Shown here: piece by piece, positions 1-11,200 of the stretch
How positions within the stretch are numbered: position 1 is the stretch's first letter
How the letters are laid out: each line of letters begins with the position of its first letter
NCBI RefSeq assembly: GCF_019175285.1
Contig: NC_056529.1
Coordinates: 20,144,673-20,208,672 of the forward strand
From: Sceloporus undulatus
Taxonomy: Eukaryota; Chordata; Lepidosauria; Squamata; Phrynosomatidae
Direction of reading: 5' to 3'
Length of the DNA: 64,000 bases
The notes under the pieces: model-generated
What the model was told of the DNA's origin: nothing
Seen by the model: only the letters and a program-made list of their open reading frames with translations
The model's database searches: none
Program-made: the position numbers and the translations under genes

Positions 1-3
1 TTG

Positions 4-204
4 GGAGTTTATCCCATGAATATCCAGGAAAACCCACGTAATTACACAAAATGATTTCACACGTCGCACAAAAACCCATCATTAAAGTGGTCACAAAGAA
101 GCATTAACACGCATCTTTTTACTTTTGGGATTTCAGTGACAATGCATTTCCGATCTCACTTTATTTGTGCAATTGCGTGTGGTAATCATTCGCTCAATTA
201 CTCG
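4..204 (+). mobile_element. TTTATCAC-type MITE, 3'-truncated copy
   Basis: Closely similar to the full copy at 5153-5458 over its first two thirds (shared ACACAAAATGATTTCACAC-like and CATTTCCGAT segments), then diverges near 204. Non-autonomous DNA element; family unnamed. Confidence 0.65.
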
Positions 205-1832
205 TGCATGAAGATGATGCCTGCACAGTGCGGTGCTGTTTGGGTGCTGTGCCATGCAGTCGTCATCACTGTGCACCCCATAAGGACGGATGTGCACAAT
301 GATGGCGGCCAGGGTGCACGGTAGGATTGCTGAGCATATAAATGCTCAGCGCCCGTGCACCTCTAGTTTGGACCCAGGCCGGCTCAAAGCACCCGTCAGT
401 CCAGGCCCTGAGTCTCATGGAATATAGTCACTCCCAGCACCAAAAAGCACCCAGGAAAAACAAGGCAAGACCTAGTGGTTAGTCAGATGGTGAAGATAAT
501 CCAGGATGCATCCAGGTTGAATCTCCGTTGTTCACATGCATCCCGAATGCACCTGATTTAAGTTTTTTTTTAGGGGGACTGCCAAAAAAACCACTTAATC
601 CACAATAATTGATACCAGGTGTCCCCCCCCCTTGAGTTTCTTTAAAAGATTTGCAGCATCAGCAATGTGAATAACCAATGCGAATAGGCCTGGGATGTAA
701 TGGCATGCCTTGAATGCGTTTCAAATACATTTGCATCATCGACTTCATGTTTATTCAAGTGCAGTCACGTGTGAGCAACTGAACTCATGTTTCCACATTT
801 TGAATAACAAACCTGGAATGTGTGAGTGAGATTACTAGCAATTGTGTTGCTAAAAAAAAAACCAATGTCTGAATGATTATTGCTGTCAATGCCATTCAGC
901 AAAACACAGAAAGGTTCCGCTGTGTTCCGCTTGCAAACTGTCTCAACGGCACGAACAACTAGAAGGAAGCCAGACCCTATGGAGAAGACACTAGCCAATG
1001 TCGCACATTTGTGTATGAACACCGTGTACGAGATGCTCTGGCACCAGATCTCCCTTCCATTCTTAGCTTGGCACTCCTAGGAGGCTTCCCACCAAGCCCA
1101 GCGGCACCCTTCGCCTTTCCCTCGCCTCCTTGCGTGAAAGAGACTCCAAGGCTCTCCAAGTTCAGCACTGGGAGTCAGACCAGAGCGCAAAGCTGGAAGT
1201 TTTTCCATGTGCCGTGCTCAAAGCAGATGCTTCCCCGGCTGCCAAAACAAGCAGGAACTGCTGTTCAGCAGCACAAACACCCGGCCAGAGAGAGGAGGAG
1301 AGGATGGAAAGAAATTGCAGCCTTGTTGTGTGACACAACCACCCGTGCCTTCCCCCCAGTTTCAATCCACCACCAGCTCTGAGCCAAAAGAGGTTGTCTG
1401 GATGTCGGTTGTTGGAAAACTCCAATGACAGAAAGCCACCCAAAGGAGCCCTTGGGTGGCAGAGGGCCACAGCAAGGCTTAAAAGTGACACGCACAACTC
1501 TCTCTTCCTTCACCGCCACCGCCTCCTGCTTCACAACAAATGCTACAGGGAAACAGATGTGAGCGTCTCCTGCTGACATTCACCCAATGACAGACCAGCT
1601 CTGCAGATACTTCATGTGTGAGTGAAACACTCCGACAGCACCTGTTCTCTCTCTTAACAGGGAGAAAAAAGCCCCCACATATATCTCCAGCCAGCCCTCC
1701 ATGAACTCATGACGTTAGTCAAGACAAGAAAGGACAACCCTGTTGGAGAAAGGCAGCCAGAGGCTGGAACAGTTACTGAGTGTTTTCTTTTTTTCTGGAT
1801 TGCAACTCCCAGATTCCACTAAACCGCATGGC

Positions 1833-1868
<36 letters not shown>

Positions 1869-2126
1869 GAAGTAATCCCCCCCCCCATCTAAAAGTAGCA
1901 ACAAAATTGGGTCTCAGGAGGAAAAAGGAGCAGAAACTTCCCAGCTGCCAAGAGATAAGAGAGACCTCTCGGAAAAAAAGAGCAGTGAGATTGATCAACA
2001 GCCTTGCAAACAAGTCAGTGGCCAAAAACTTTTTACAAGTCCAAATATCAACTCTTAGCAGAACAACAAAGCCAAAAAGTGTTGGTACCTCCTCAAACTG
2101 TTGTTGATCTAATCTGCCCTACAAAG
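205..2126. other. No gene recognised
   Basis: Mixed-composition DNA with an A/G homopurine tract at 1833-1870 and a CpG-poor, C/A-rich part at 1000-1600. Short open frames here overlap on both strands and show no recognisable domain or splice-site pattern. Confidence 0.5.
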
Positions 2127-2352
2127 TGAATGCACTGCCATGGCTCCACCCTGGGATTTGTAGTTCTGTGAAATATTTAGCCTTCTGAGTCAGAGAATTC
2201 TGGGCCCACAACAAACAAGCTTGTTTATTCATTTTCATTTATATGCCACTTTTCTCCTGAAAAAAAAAAGAACCAAGGGGGCTCACAGGTGGCATTGAAC
2301 CATGGCAGTTACAGTGGTATCAAACTGCATTATTCCTGCAGTGCAGATTAGA
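2127..2352. mobile_element. Palindromic hAT-type MITE, interrupted
   Basis: Left half has GCCATGGCTCCACCCTGGG and TTTGTAGTT, right half GCCATGGCAGTT and AAACTGCATTATTCC, the two arms of a common self-complementary element. About 75 bp of foreign LINE-tail-like DNA sits in the middle (about 2219-2293). Confidence 0.6.
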
Positions 2353-2802
2353 CCCAGGTTTCCCTACAAGCGCTCAGAGACCTGGAGTTTGGTGAGGTGC
2401 TGAGAATTCCCCTGGAGAAATTCCTACTATTCCTAACAAAAATATAGATTCCCAAAGCATCTGGGTCCAATGTTGGATTAAAGTGCAAAACTGATGTATG
2501 TCTGTATATAGTTCAGATGCACCCAGATCTTTCCTGCAGCCTCACCTTTGGCTTCTTTGCTCGGACACATAGCGCCCACGGTCTGCTTGACTTGCAAAAG
2601 GCACCACGTCCAGAGAACTCTTGTCTCGCATGCCAGTCACATTTGCTCCTCTGTCTTGGCATCAAGGCAGGTCTGAGGAGATCATGTCTCTTTCAGCAAA
2701 ACAAGGTAGACATAGCTCCAAATGCTGGAAGCTTGTCAACTATAAACAGGAGCAATCGCCAAGCAAATTCTGGTGCCACTGCTAGACAGAACAAATCTTC
2801 TC

Positions 2803-2932
2803 TGAAGATGCCAGCCACAGATGCTCAAACATCAGGAATAAATTCTTCTAGAACATGGTCACATAGCCCCAAAAAACAACAACAACAAAAAACTATGGAT
2901 GCCGGCTATGAAAGCCTTCAACTTCAAACTGG
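2803..2932 (+). mobile_element. Fold-back retroposon family, one arm only
   Basis: Contains GATGCCAGCCACAGATGCT, AGGAATAAATTCTTCTAGAA and ends with GGATGCCGGCTATGAAAGCC, the shared 3' arm of the element seen in full at 17813 and 45655. Confidence 0.65.
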
Positions 2933-3127
2933 GTATATTCACACTGCAGAATTAATGCAGTTTGATTGCTATGACTCTATCCTACAGAATCCTGGGATTT
3001 GTAGCTCTGGGATGTATTCAGCCTGATCTGTCAGAGAGATCAGGTGTCTGCACATCCCAAATTTCTATAAGGGGGAGCCATGGCAGTTAAAGTGGTGTCA
3101 AACTACATTATTTCCTCAACGAAGATG
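2933..3127. mobile_element. Palindromic hAT-type MITE
   Basis: Begins CACTGCAGAATTAATGCAG and ends with the complementary AAACTACATTATTTCCTCAA; middle carries TGGGATTTGTAGCTCTGGG. Confidence 0.7.
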
Positions 3128-3336
3128 CAGGAACTTCCTGAGAGTAAGGGCTGTTTGACAGTGGAACACACTCCTTCCTCGGAGTGCAGTGGAGTCTCCT
3201 TCCCTGGAAGTCTTTCAACAGAGACTGGATGGCCATCTGTCGGCGATGCTTTGATTGAGAGTTCCTGCATGGCAGAATGGGGATGGACTGAATGGCCCTT
3301 AGGATCTCATCCAACTCTATGATTCTGTGATTCTAT
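3128..3336 (+). mobile_element. CR1 LINE 3' end
   Basis: Typical CR1 3' segment: CTGTTTGACAGTGGAACACA, GGATGGCCATCTGTC, then the repeated octamer-like end TATGATTCTGTGATTCTATA. Truncated at its 5' side as usual for CR1. Confidence 0.85.
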
Positions 3337-3552
3337 ACAGTGGCCCCCAAATGTTCTAACAGCTCTAGGAACAAGGCAACAAAAGTTCACAGTCCGGTTT
3401 CTGCGAGAAGAGATACTTGTCTGTTTGGTTGGGAATAAAGCCACAAACATAACACACAAAGCTCTGCGGAAGCAAGCTAAAGGCCACAGCACCAACTGAG
3501 AGATGGCAGGGAGTCCGAGGGACGGAGAACGCAATGCCAAGGTGAAAGAAAA

Positions 3553-3779
3553 GGCGTAGTGGTTTGAGTGTTGGACTACGACTCTGGAGACCAGGGTTCG
3601 ATTCCCAGAGCGAACATTAAACCCCCTGGGTGACCTTAGGTAAGTCACACTCTCTAAGCCTCAGGAGAAGGCCATGGCAAATCTCCTCTGAACAAATCTT
3701 TCCAAGAAAACCCCACAATACGTTTGCCTTGGGGTCGCCAGAAGTTGGAAATGACTTGAAGGCACACAACAACAACAAA
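3553..3779 (+). mobile_element. Sauria/Squam1-type tRNA SINE, full length
   Basis: A tRNA-derived head (GGCGTAGTGGTTTGAGTG..., box-B-like GGTTCGATTCC) is followed by the body ending in a Bov-B-like tail and (CAA)n. This is one of the two most complete copies and serves as the local reference. Confidence 0.88.
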
Positions 3780-4393
3780 TCTATGAAGGAGAAACCAAGA
3801 GAAATCCCTGAGGATGGTGGGCAAAGCGAGCCAAGGGGTCATAAGTCAAGAGAAGGGGCCTCTTCCAGCTTTTGCTCTTCCAGCCAGGACTCATGGAAGT
3901 TGCAATCCAACAACATCTTGTGGGACTGCAACTTCCATAAGTATTAGCTGGAAGAGCAAACTGTGAGGGATGATAGACAGTGCAGCCTAACATCAGAAGG
4001 ACCCCATGTTCCTCACCCAAATTGAGAACCGGAAAGGACCCTTATCTGTGAGATACACAGCAAAGAAAATGCTGTGAGATATTGCTTCTATCATCACTGG
4101 AATAGCAGGAGCTGACAACTGTGAAGTAAGTAGTGAAGGCAAAGGGGAGGCAGAGCAGGTGGTACTGAATTTTGCATGGGATAACTTGATCAAGATGCCC
4201 ATGAGCAACGAACTATCTGGCTATTTCAATGTGGGCTTGCCCGGTTTTCCCAATTTGTTCTGAACCCCAACGGACTCGCTTCTTCCCACTCCTCCCAAAA
4301 GGGGATTTTGCTCCTGGCAAAACTATTCCTGAACAAACATAAGGATTTGGAGACCAATTCCCCAGTGATTTCCACCAGAACTGAATGTAATGA

Positions 4394-4622
4394 GAGCCAG
4401 CATGCCATGGCTTGAGTGTTGGGCTACAACTCTGGAGACCAGGGTTTGATTCCCAGCTTGGCTATGAACCCCAATGGGGGAATTTGGGCAAGTCACACTC
4501 TCTCAGCCTCAGGGGAAGGCAATGGCAAACCTCCTCTGAACAAATCTTGCCAAGAAAACCCCATGACAGGTTTGCCTTAGGGTCACCATAAATCAGAAAC
4601 AACTTCAAGGCAAACAACAACC
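4394..4622 (+). mobile_element. Sauria-type tRNA SINE, full length
   Basis: Head at GAGCCAGCATG, box-B-like GGTTTGATTCC, tail AAGGCAAACAACAA. Confidence 0.87.
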
Positions 4623-5152
4623 GAATGAAACACAGCATCCTCCATACAACAAAGCTCTGGTAACCAACCAGATTTTGCAGCGCCCCAAAACTGAGCAATG
4701 GACATCTCAAACCAAGGTTCCTAGCAACCCACCTTCCAAGTCAACACTGTCCATGCCAATTCTGCAATTCGACCAAGGGTTTGTAGTTAAGCTCTGCAAC
4801 AGTATTGACTCCACTGTCAAGCCCTGCTCAAAGATTAGACCACTTTTTATTACAGTCTTGCAATGTCCTTCTGCTAAGGGCCCAATGTGAGTTTATGAAC
4901 AGCAGCTGTCCGCTTTCGCCCAGGGGACGGAAGCTCAGATGAAAAGCAAACCGCCTTTCTGCAAGTCTTCCCAATTCACAGAAGCACGGCAATCCCAGAC
5001 CCCTTCCCCTTCCTCTTAACACAGCTGACTTGCACATTACAAAGACACATTCCCAAAGGGAGGAAAAGAAGCCAATCTGGCTGGAGACACCTCCTCTAAA
5101 GCTTTAGGGGAGTTCTCTTTTATCCATGCACTGGCAAAAACAGAATTCCTAT

Positions 5153-5458
5153 CTTAGGAGTTTATCACATGAAGGAGATCGGGAGTTTATCTGGAAAAAT
5201 ATCGTAATTACACTAAATGATTTCACACGACGTCGCACAAAACCCGCCATTAAAGTGGTCACAAAAAAGCATTAACGTGCATCTTTTTACTTTCCGGATT
5301 CCAACAACAATGCATTTCCGATATCACTTTATGTGCAACTGCATGTGGTAATCATTCGCACAATTACTCGCCATTTTCGCTTTGTTTGTGGGATGCTTTA
5401 AATGCAATTTAATCTCTCTTTAATGCCGAAATTAGCCCGAATGTGATAAACTCCTAAG
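5153..5458 (+). mobile_element. TTTATCAC-type MITE, full copy
   Basis: 306 bp bounded by perfect 17-bp terminal inverted repeats, CTTAGGAGTTTATCACA at 5153-5169 and its complement at 5442-5458. No coding capacity. Related copies lie at 4 and, inverted, at 24343. Confidence 0.85.
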
Positions 5459-5522
5459 AGGAACAGGTTTGTTTGGGCTCTCTTGAAAACATCAGTATCT
5501 TGATAGGCTTTCTCCAAGACCT

Positions 5523-5532
5523 NNNNNNNNNN
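5523..5532. other. Assembly gap (10 N)
   Basis: Ten undetermined bases. It lies in repeat-flanking DNA and breaks no gene call. Confidence 0.99.
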
Positions 5533-5609
5533 GAGAAAGGTGTCACCAATGACTAGGAGAACATTTGAAGTCTTGTATTATTGGTTTTATGTACCATCCA
5601 GACTTTTGC

Positions 5610-5795
5610 AGCCTATGGAGACCCTAAGGCAAACTGATCATAGGGTTTCTTTAGCTAGATTTCTTCAGAGCAGATTTCTTCCATCACAGTCTTATCACAG
5701 GGTTTCCTTAGCAAGGTTTGTTCAAAAAGGGGATTGCCTTTGCCTCCCTTTGAGGTCGAGAAAGTGTGACTTGCCCAGGCTTCCATGGCTGAGCA
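5610..5795 (-). mobile_element. Sauria-type SINE, reversed, internally duplicated
   Basis: The segment ATCA(T/C)AGGGTTTC-TTAGC...TTCAGAG appears twice in tandem (5634-5670 and 5693-5730), so this copy carries a partial internal duplication. Confidence 0.65.
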
Positions 5796-6114
5796 GGCGT
5801 TCAAATCCTAATCTCCCAGAGTTTACTACGAACCAAACCAGAGAAAACAGATTTCCCCAGCTGGCACCTCTGCATCTTTGAGTAAGGGCAAACTATCCCA
5901 GGAGACTTTGTGAACTCTTAAACTGCTGTGGATTGAGAGCAGTGTTCAGTTATCAGGAATCCAAGAGGAGAGAGTGAGAAAAAAACAAGCCCAGCTATTA
6001 AAAGGAATACATAAAGTCTTGCAGTCTTGCACATCGCCAATGATTTTTGCTGCAACCTCAGATGCTGCATTAGGCTGCTGAGATTCTGCTTCAGTATCTT
6101 TTACAGTCAGTGCA

Positions 6115-6222
6115 AGAGCCAGCATGGTGTAGTGGTTTGAGCATTGAGCATCTGGAGACCAGGGTTTGTTTCCCCACTCTGCCACAGAAACCCACTGGGT
6201 CACACCCTTTCAGCCTCAAAAA
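6115..6222 (+). mobile_element. Sauria-type SINE, 5' half
   Basis: Head GAGCCAGCATGGTGTAGTGG is clear; the copy stops after TTTCAGCCTCAA. Confidence 0.8.
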
Positions 6223-6599
6223 ACCCTGGACCTTATCACTCGTGGGGGGGTTTGCAGCTCAGATCCGCAGTCACTCCTATTCTAGCAATGCAAAGCGCGA
6301 TGTTTTTTCACACCAGATCCAGAGTCACTCCTGTCTAACAATGTGTAATGTTTTACCACACCTGGTTGCCTTTCTGTTGCCCTTCCAAATTGAGGGGGAA
6401 GCGAAGTCAGTTCTATTCCAAGCAAGTCACGTGATGCAGATTCAAGCAAAGGGGAGTGAGCGCACATTGTACTGCCACACTGGAGGGTTCAACGATTCTA
6501 ATCAGCGTCCTTGGGCATACTCAGTGGGGCTCTGGACGCTGTCCTCCTTCCCTGCCCCCTCCTTAGCTGTCATCCTTCATTGGGGTGAAGAAGCAGTCA

Positions 6600-6925
6600 G
6601 GGGATGATAGGATAGCTCTCTGGGGGTCCCTGGGGCCAGGATCGGGATGCAGGGGAAGGCAGAGGATGATGGGATAGGTCACTGGGGGTCACTGGAGCCA
6701 GGATCGGGATGCAGGAGCAGTCAGGGGATGATGGGATAGGTCGCTGGGGCCAGGATTGGGATGCAGGAGCAGTCAGGGGATGATGGGATAGCTCGCTGGG
6801 GGTTGCTGGGGCCAGGATTGGGATGCAAGAGAAGGCAGAGGATGATGGAATAGCTCGCTGGGAATCGCTGGGGCCAGGATCGGGATGCAGGAGAAGGCAG
6901 GGGATGATGGGAATGATGGGATGGG
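6600..6925. repeat. Minisatellite, about 62-bp unit, about 5 copies
   Basis: Units start near 6600, 6664, 6726, 6778, 6840 and 6902, each beginning GGATGATGGGATAG and containing GGGGCCAGGATCGGGATGCA. The third unit is about 10 bp shorter. Long open frames on the minus strand here are products of the repeat, not a gene. Confidence 0.85.
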
Positions 6926-7349
6926 TTGCAGGGTGGCAGAGGGGGCGAGATGGCATGAAGGAGGAGGCAAGGAATGACAGAGCAGGACGCAGGGGGCCAA
7001 GGAGGTGACATTGGAGTGGTTTTCCACACCAGATCAATTCCCAGTGCAATCAAAGTGAGCCTGGAAGTGAATTCTGTGAAGTTACTTTTTTTCCCGTTTT
7101 ACCAAAATGAGGGGTCACTTTGGAATCACTGCAGAAGCACCTCGCAAGGAGCTCCCATAGAAAGGAATGGCGTCTGATAACACATTCACGTTATGATGTG
7201 AATGTGCATCGTTGGAAGTGCAGTCACGTCGGAACTGAGCCAGAAAATCTGCAAACAGCCCCGTGTGATATCCTCCCCTGTTCATCATAAGTTGGAAACA
7301 ACTTGCTAGGTTTGTCATAAGTTGGAAATAAGTTGAAGGGGCCTACTGA

Positions 7350-7553
7350 CACAGTGTAGTGCTTTGAGCATTGGATGACAACTCCGGAGACCAGGGTTCA
7401 AATCCTTACTTGGTCATGCAAACCCACCATGGGCAAGTTCCGCTCTCTCAGCCTCAGATGAAGGCAATGGCAACCCCCCTCTGAACAAACCTTGACAAGA
7501 AAGATAGCCTTAGGGTGGCACAAGTCAGAAATGGCTTGAAGGCACACAACAAC
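7350..7553 (+). mobile_element. Sauria-type tRNA SINE
   Basis: Head CACAGTGTAGTGCTTTGAGC, box-B-like GGGTTCAAATCC, tail GGCACACAACAAC. Confidence 0.82.
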
Positions 7554-7661
7554 AAAATTCCATTTCTTCCACCTTACAAAGCAATAGTGGGAAAACACAG
7601 AAGGGATGCAAGAGGTCATATTGTTGGACCCCCGACAAAATTTGACAAATGAGTCTAGGCA

Positions 7662-7860
7662 AGATGCTGTCTGATAATGGAAGCTAAGCAGCATCAGCAT
7701 CAGTTAGTACTTGGATGGAGGGCCACCAATGAATGCCAGGCACTGTAGGCACTCGGCACTGGCCCAATTACTTCTGAGTATTGCTTGCTTAGGAAAACCC
7801 TATGAAATTCATGGGGTCACCATAAATTGACAGGTGACTTGTAGGCACACACACACACAC
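7662..7860 (+). mobile_element. 5S-rRNA-derived SINE (5S-Sauria type)
   Basis: The first 90 bp mirror the 3' part of 5S rRNA (GGAAGCTAAGCAGCATCAGC, TTAGTACTTGGATGG, CACCAATGAATGCCAGGCAC). The tail (GGGGTCACCATAAATTGACA, then CACACA) is that of Sauria SINEs. It is not a functional 5S gene. Confidence 0.8.
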
Positions 7861-8249
7861 CTGAGTGTTGCAAGATACACAACTTAGTGCTGCGAGATCA
7901 AGAGAAAACCCGATATGCCCATTACTCCAACACGACCCCCAAGGGAGAAAAGCCCAACACGTTGTAGCTGGAAACCCCTGTTTTCTCAACTCCTAAAGAA
8001 AAAGAAAAAGCCCTAACACATAGCTAATCTCCAACAGGATTTAGTAACAGGAGTGGAACAGCCCCTGAGCTAGCAAATGCTTGCCAGCTTCTGGTCTTGC
8101 GTGAGCCACCTGTGCGCTGGAGTCGGCCTCCCAGACGCCGGTGTTTGCTTTTTAACTAGAGAAAACGGCTCTCCGCGCTCCCAAGTCCCTTGACACAGGT
8201 CCATGTTGTTTTAAGGCCGGGAGGTCAACGACTCTGGGGTGGCCGCTTT

Positions 8250-11200
8250 TGCTAGAAAGCACCCGCCGCTTGGCACCGGCCTCCAACCAAAGGTCCCTGG
8301 CCCACCTAAGGCCAAACTGGGACGCCGTTCCAATTTGGCTGGAAAAAAATCCGCCAAGAGCCAGCCTTACCTTTGGGTGAGATGCTGGCACTGAGGCCGG
8401 GGCGGTAAAAAGCTCCCGGGGCATGGCCGTTTTGCCAGCCAGCACCAGGATGGCACACTCGGGGCAAGCGCCAATGGTCAGCCGCTTGCCATCGTCCACC
8501 AGCAAGCTGCCGGGCACCCGCAAAGAGCAGAGGAAGACGGGCAGGCGGGCGACGTCGACGGCTTTTAATCCCAGGCACCGCTTCTTCTCTTGCCGACAGA
8601 AGAAGCAGACAAAGGTCTCCACTTTGTATTGCCTGGACCAGGGGCTGCTGGGGTGGTGGGCATGGCTGCTCTCATACTGCAGCCACTGGCCCAAGAGGTC
8701 ATGGTAGCACAAGAGGCACGTGGCCACGATGCCCGTGGCGTCGGCAGGCCGGGCCCGAGGCGCTGGCGGGTAGACAGTGAGGAAGGGGAAGAAGGGCTCC
8801 TTCTCGCCAAAGCGGCCCGGTGGGTTGATGTTCAGCTGGAACTCCTTGCCCGCCGCCGGGCCCAGCTCGGCCCCACAGATGTAGCAAATGGATGCTGGGC
8901 CCGGTTTGGCCAAACCGGAGTGCCTGGCCGCGACGACATTGCCGGTGTCCTCCCGGGCGGAAAAGACCTGGTGGTACCTGCCCAGGAAGCTCTGGACGGA
9001 GGTGATGAAATCCTCATTGCGGGAGGCTGTATACATGGCCCAAAGGTCCCGGAGGACCCCGTAACACCTGGGACAACTCCGGACCTCCCAGTGCTTGTTG
9101 AGGCCCTTGGCGTTGGGTGGGCAAGGGAGCAGGCCGATGAAGGGGAAGTGCATGGTGGCCTTGGCGCTGCCGTTGGCGGCCTTGGCCAAGACGGGGCGGC
9201 CCTCCTTGGCACACTCTTCCCCGCAGAGGTAGCAGGCTTCTGGGAGGGCCCTCCGGGACGGGACTGAGGCCTCCCCCGGGGGGCTCTCTTTGTTGGCTGT
9301 GGCTCCCGGGTCGAGGGGCACCACGTAGAGCCGCTGGAGGACGGGCACCCCGGCCAACTCAAAGCTGTGCCACTGCTGGAGGAGGGACGCATGGCAGGAG
9401 CCGCAGACCACGGTGCTCCCAGAGGGGCTGATGGGCAGGGAGCCTGGTGGGGGGCTGTGGAGCCAGAGGAAGGGGAAGAAGGGGGCCTGGGCGGCCTGCT
9501 CTTGCTTCTGGACGTGGACCCGGTGCTGCGAACCCGGGTTCAAAAGCACACCACAAACGTAGCACGCTGGGCCGCTTGTCGACGCTTGCGTCCCTCGAAT
9601 GAGAGGGGCCCTGGGGCTTTTGGGAGGCTGGCCGTTGGTCGGCTTGTGCTCCTTGTCGTCGGGGGGCTGCTCCTGGGAGCCCTTCCCCAAAGGGGCGCCC
9701 CACTTCTTCCTCAGTGCCTTCCCTTCCAGGCCGTTCCCGGGGTCTGAGGGCAGGGCCCCCCATTTCCATTGGAGGGGGGTGTTCATGGCGGGGGGCCTGG
9801 GACCCTCTGGAGGAGCCCCTGGAGGAGGAGCCCAGGGGCCCAAAGCGGAGGGCAAGGCCTCACTCTCCAAATCCGACAGAGAGGACAAGGCTGAGTCTTC
9901 CCCGAGGGCCAGGGGGCCTTCCTCCTCCTCCTCCTCTTCCTCGCCCTCGGGGCTCTGGCTGCTGCTGCTGCTGCTGTCGGGGCGATGCCCCAGGCCTTCC
10001 TCCTCCTCTTCCTCCAAGGCGTAGGCCAGGTTCCACTCCCGGCTGGCCCTCCGGAGCAGCCCCCCGGGATCCCCGACGCCTCCCGGGCTCCCTGCCGCCG
10101 CTGTTCCGTGGCACTGGTAGGGCCGCTTGAGCCAGTAGAGGCGCTTCTCCAGCGGGGTCCGGCTGCGCTCGAAGGCGGCCCACTGCTCGCCCAGGAAGCA
10201 GCGGCAGACGGCGCAGACCAGCGCCCAGCCCTCGGGGCTGACGGCCGCCGCGCCCGGCGCCGGCTCCTGGTGCTGCAGGAAGGGGAAGACCGGCCCGGGC
10301 CCGCCTTCGCGAGGGAGACGCACCGGCAGACGCAGCTCCTGCCCGGGACCGATCCCGCCGCCGCAGACGAAGCAGCACAGCCCCGAGGACGAGGAGGCCG
10401 AGGCCGCCGCCGTCGGGGAAGGCGCTTCTCTGGCCGCTGCCTCTTGGGCCACGGCGGCCATCAGCCTCTGCTTGCGGGAGCTCATCCTCCGCCCTCGGGG
10501 CTGCCCCCGGGATCGGCCGGCATCCTCCTGGACGGCAGCCCCGCCGCGATCCCACGCTTCCCCTGGGGGCCCTCCGGGGACTGCAGCCTTCTCCTCCTCT
10601 CCGGCGGCGGCGGCGGCAGCAGCCCCGAAGCCCTGGGTCCTCCTCCTCCTCCTCCTCCGCCGCCCCCCGCCCTTGGCACCGAAGGGGAGGGACGAAGGGC
10701 CGAATACCGAGCCGCAGCCTCCTCCGGCTGCGGTGGCTAGACTGGCGTAGATGCTGGCCAAGGTAGCCAGGAAACGGGCCAAGGGGAGCAGCAAGTCCGG
10801 GAGTGTCGCGGGGGCCCGAAACACCCGCAGCGAAACAAAGGGGGGCAAAAAAAGGCAGGACCACGAGGCAGCACGGAGGCACTAAATGCGTCGAAATCGG
10901 TGGGCCTCTGGCAAGGCGCCCCCGTGGCGCCTCCAATCCTAAACACCGTCTCTCTGCACGCCGCGGAAGGCAAATAGCCGTAGAAAAGGCCAAGCGAGAG
11001 GCAGGCTCCGACGAACTTCCCCAGCAAACCGATCCAGCCAGAGGAGCTGCCTGGTCGGAACCTAGTCAGGGGTCCTCCTCTCCACTGCCTCCGTACACCT
11101 ATCCTGGTTTCCCTTCCGAACTCGCACGGTATTGCATGTGCCCCTCCGACGGGGGGCTCCTGTCGGCCTAGGCCGTAGCCCCTCAAAGGGATCCGGGCCA

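Noticed and set aside
6597-7053. 150- and 110-codon minus-strand ORFs
   Set aside because: They are translations of the 62-bp minisatellite in shifted frames.
7662-7750. 5S rRNA gene
   Set aside because: Only the 3' two thirds of 5S are present, diverged, and joined to a SINE tail.
8152-8370. Coding continuation of the large exon to the stop at 8152
   Set aside because: A perfect donor sits at 8371/8370 and the residues beyond it lose the module pattern, so this is read as intron.
9367-10740. Long plus-strand and other-frame ORFs in the CpG island
   Set aside because: GC-rich DNA leaves all frames open; only the minus frame used here has repeated CxxC modules and a valid donor.
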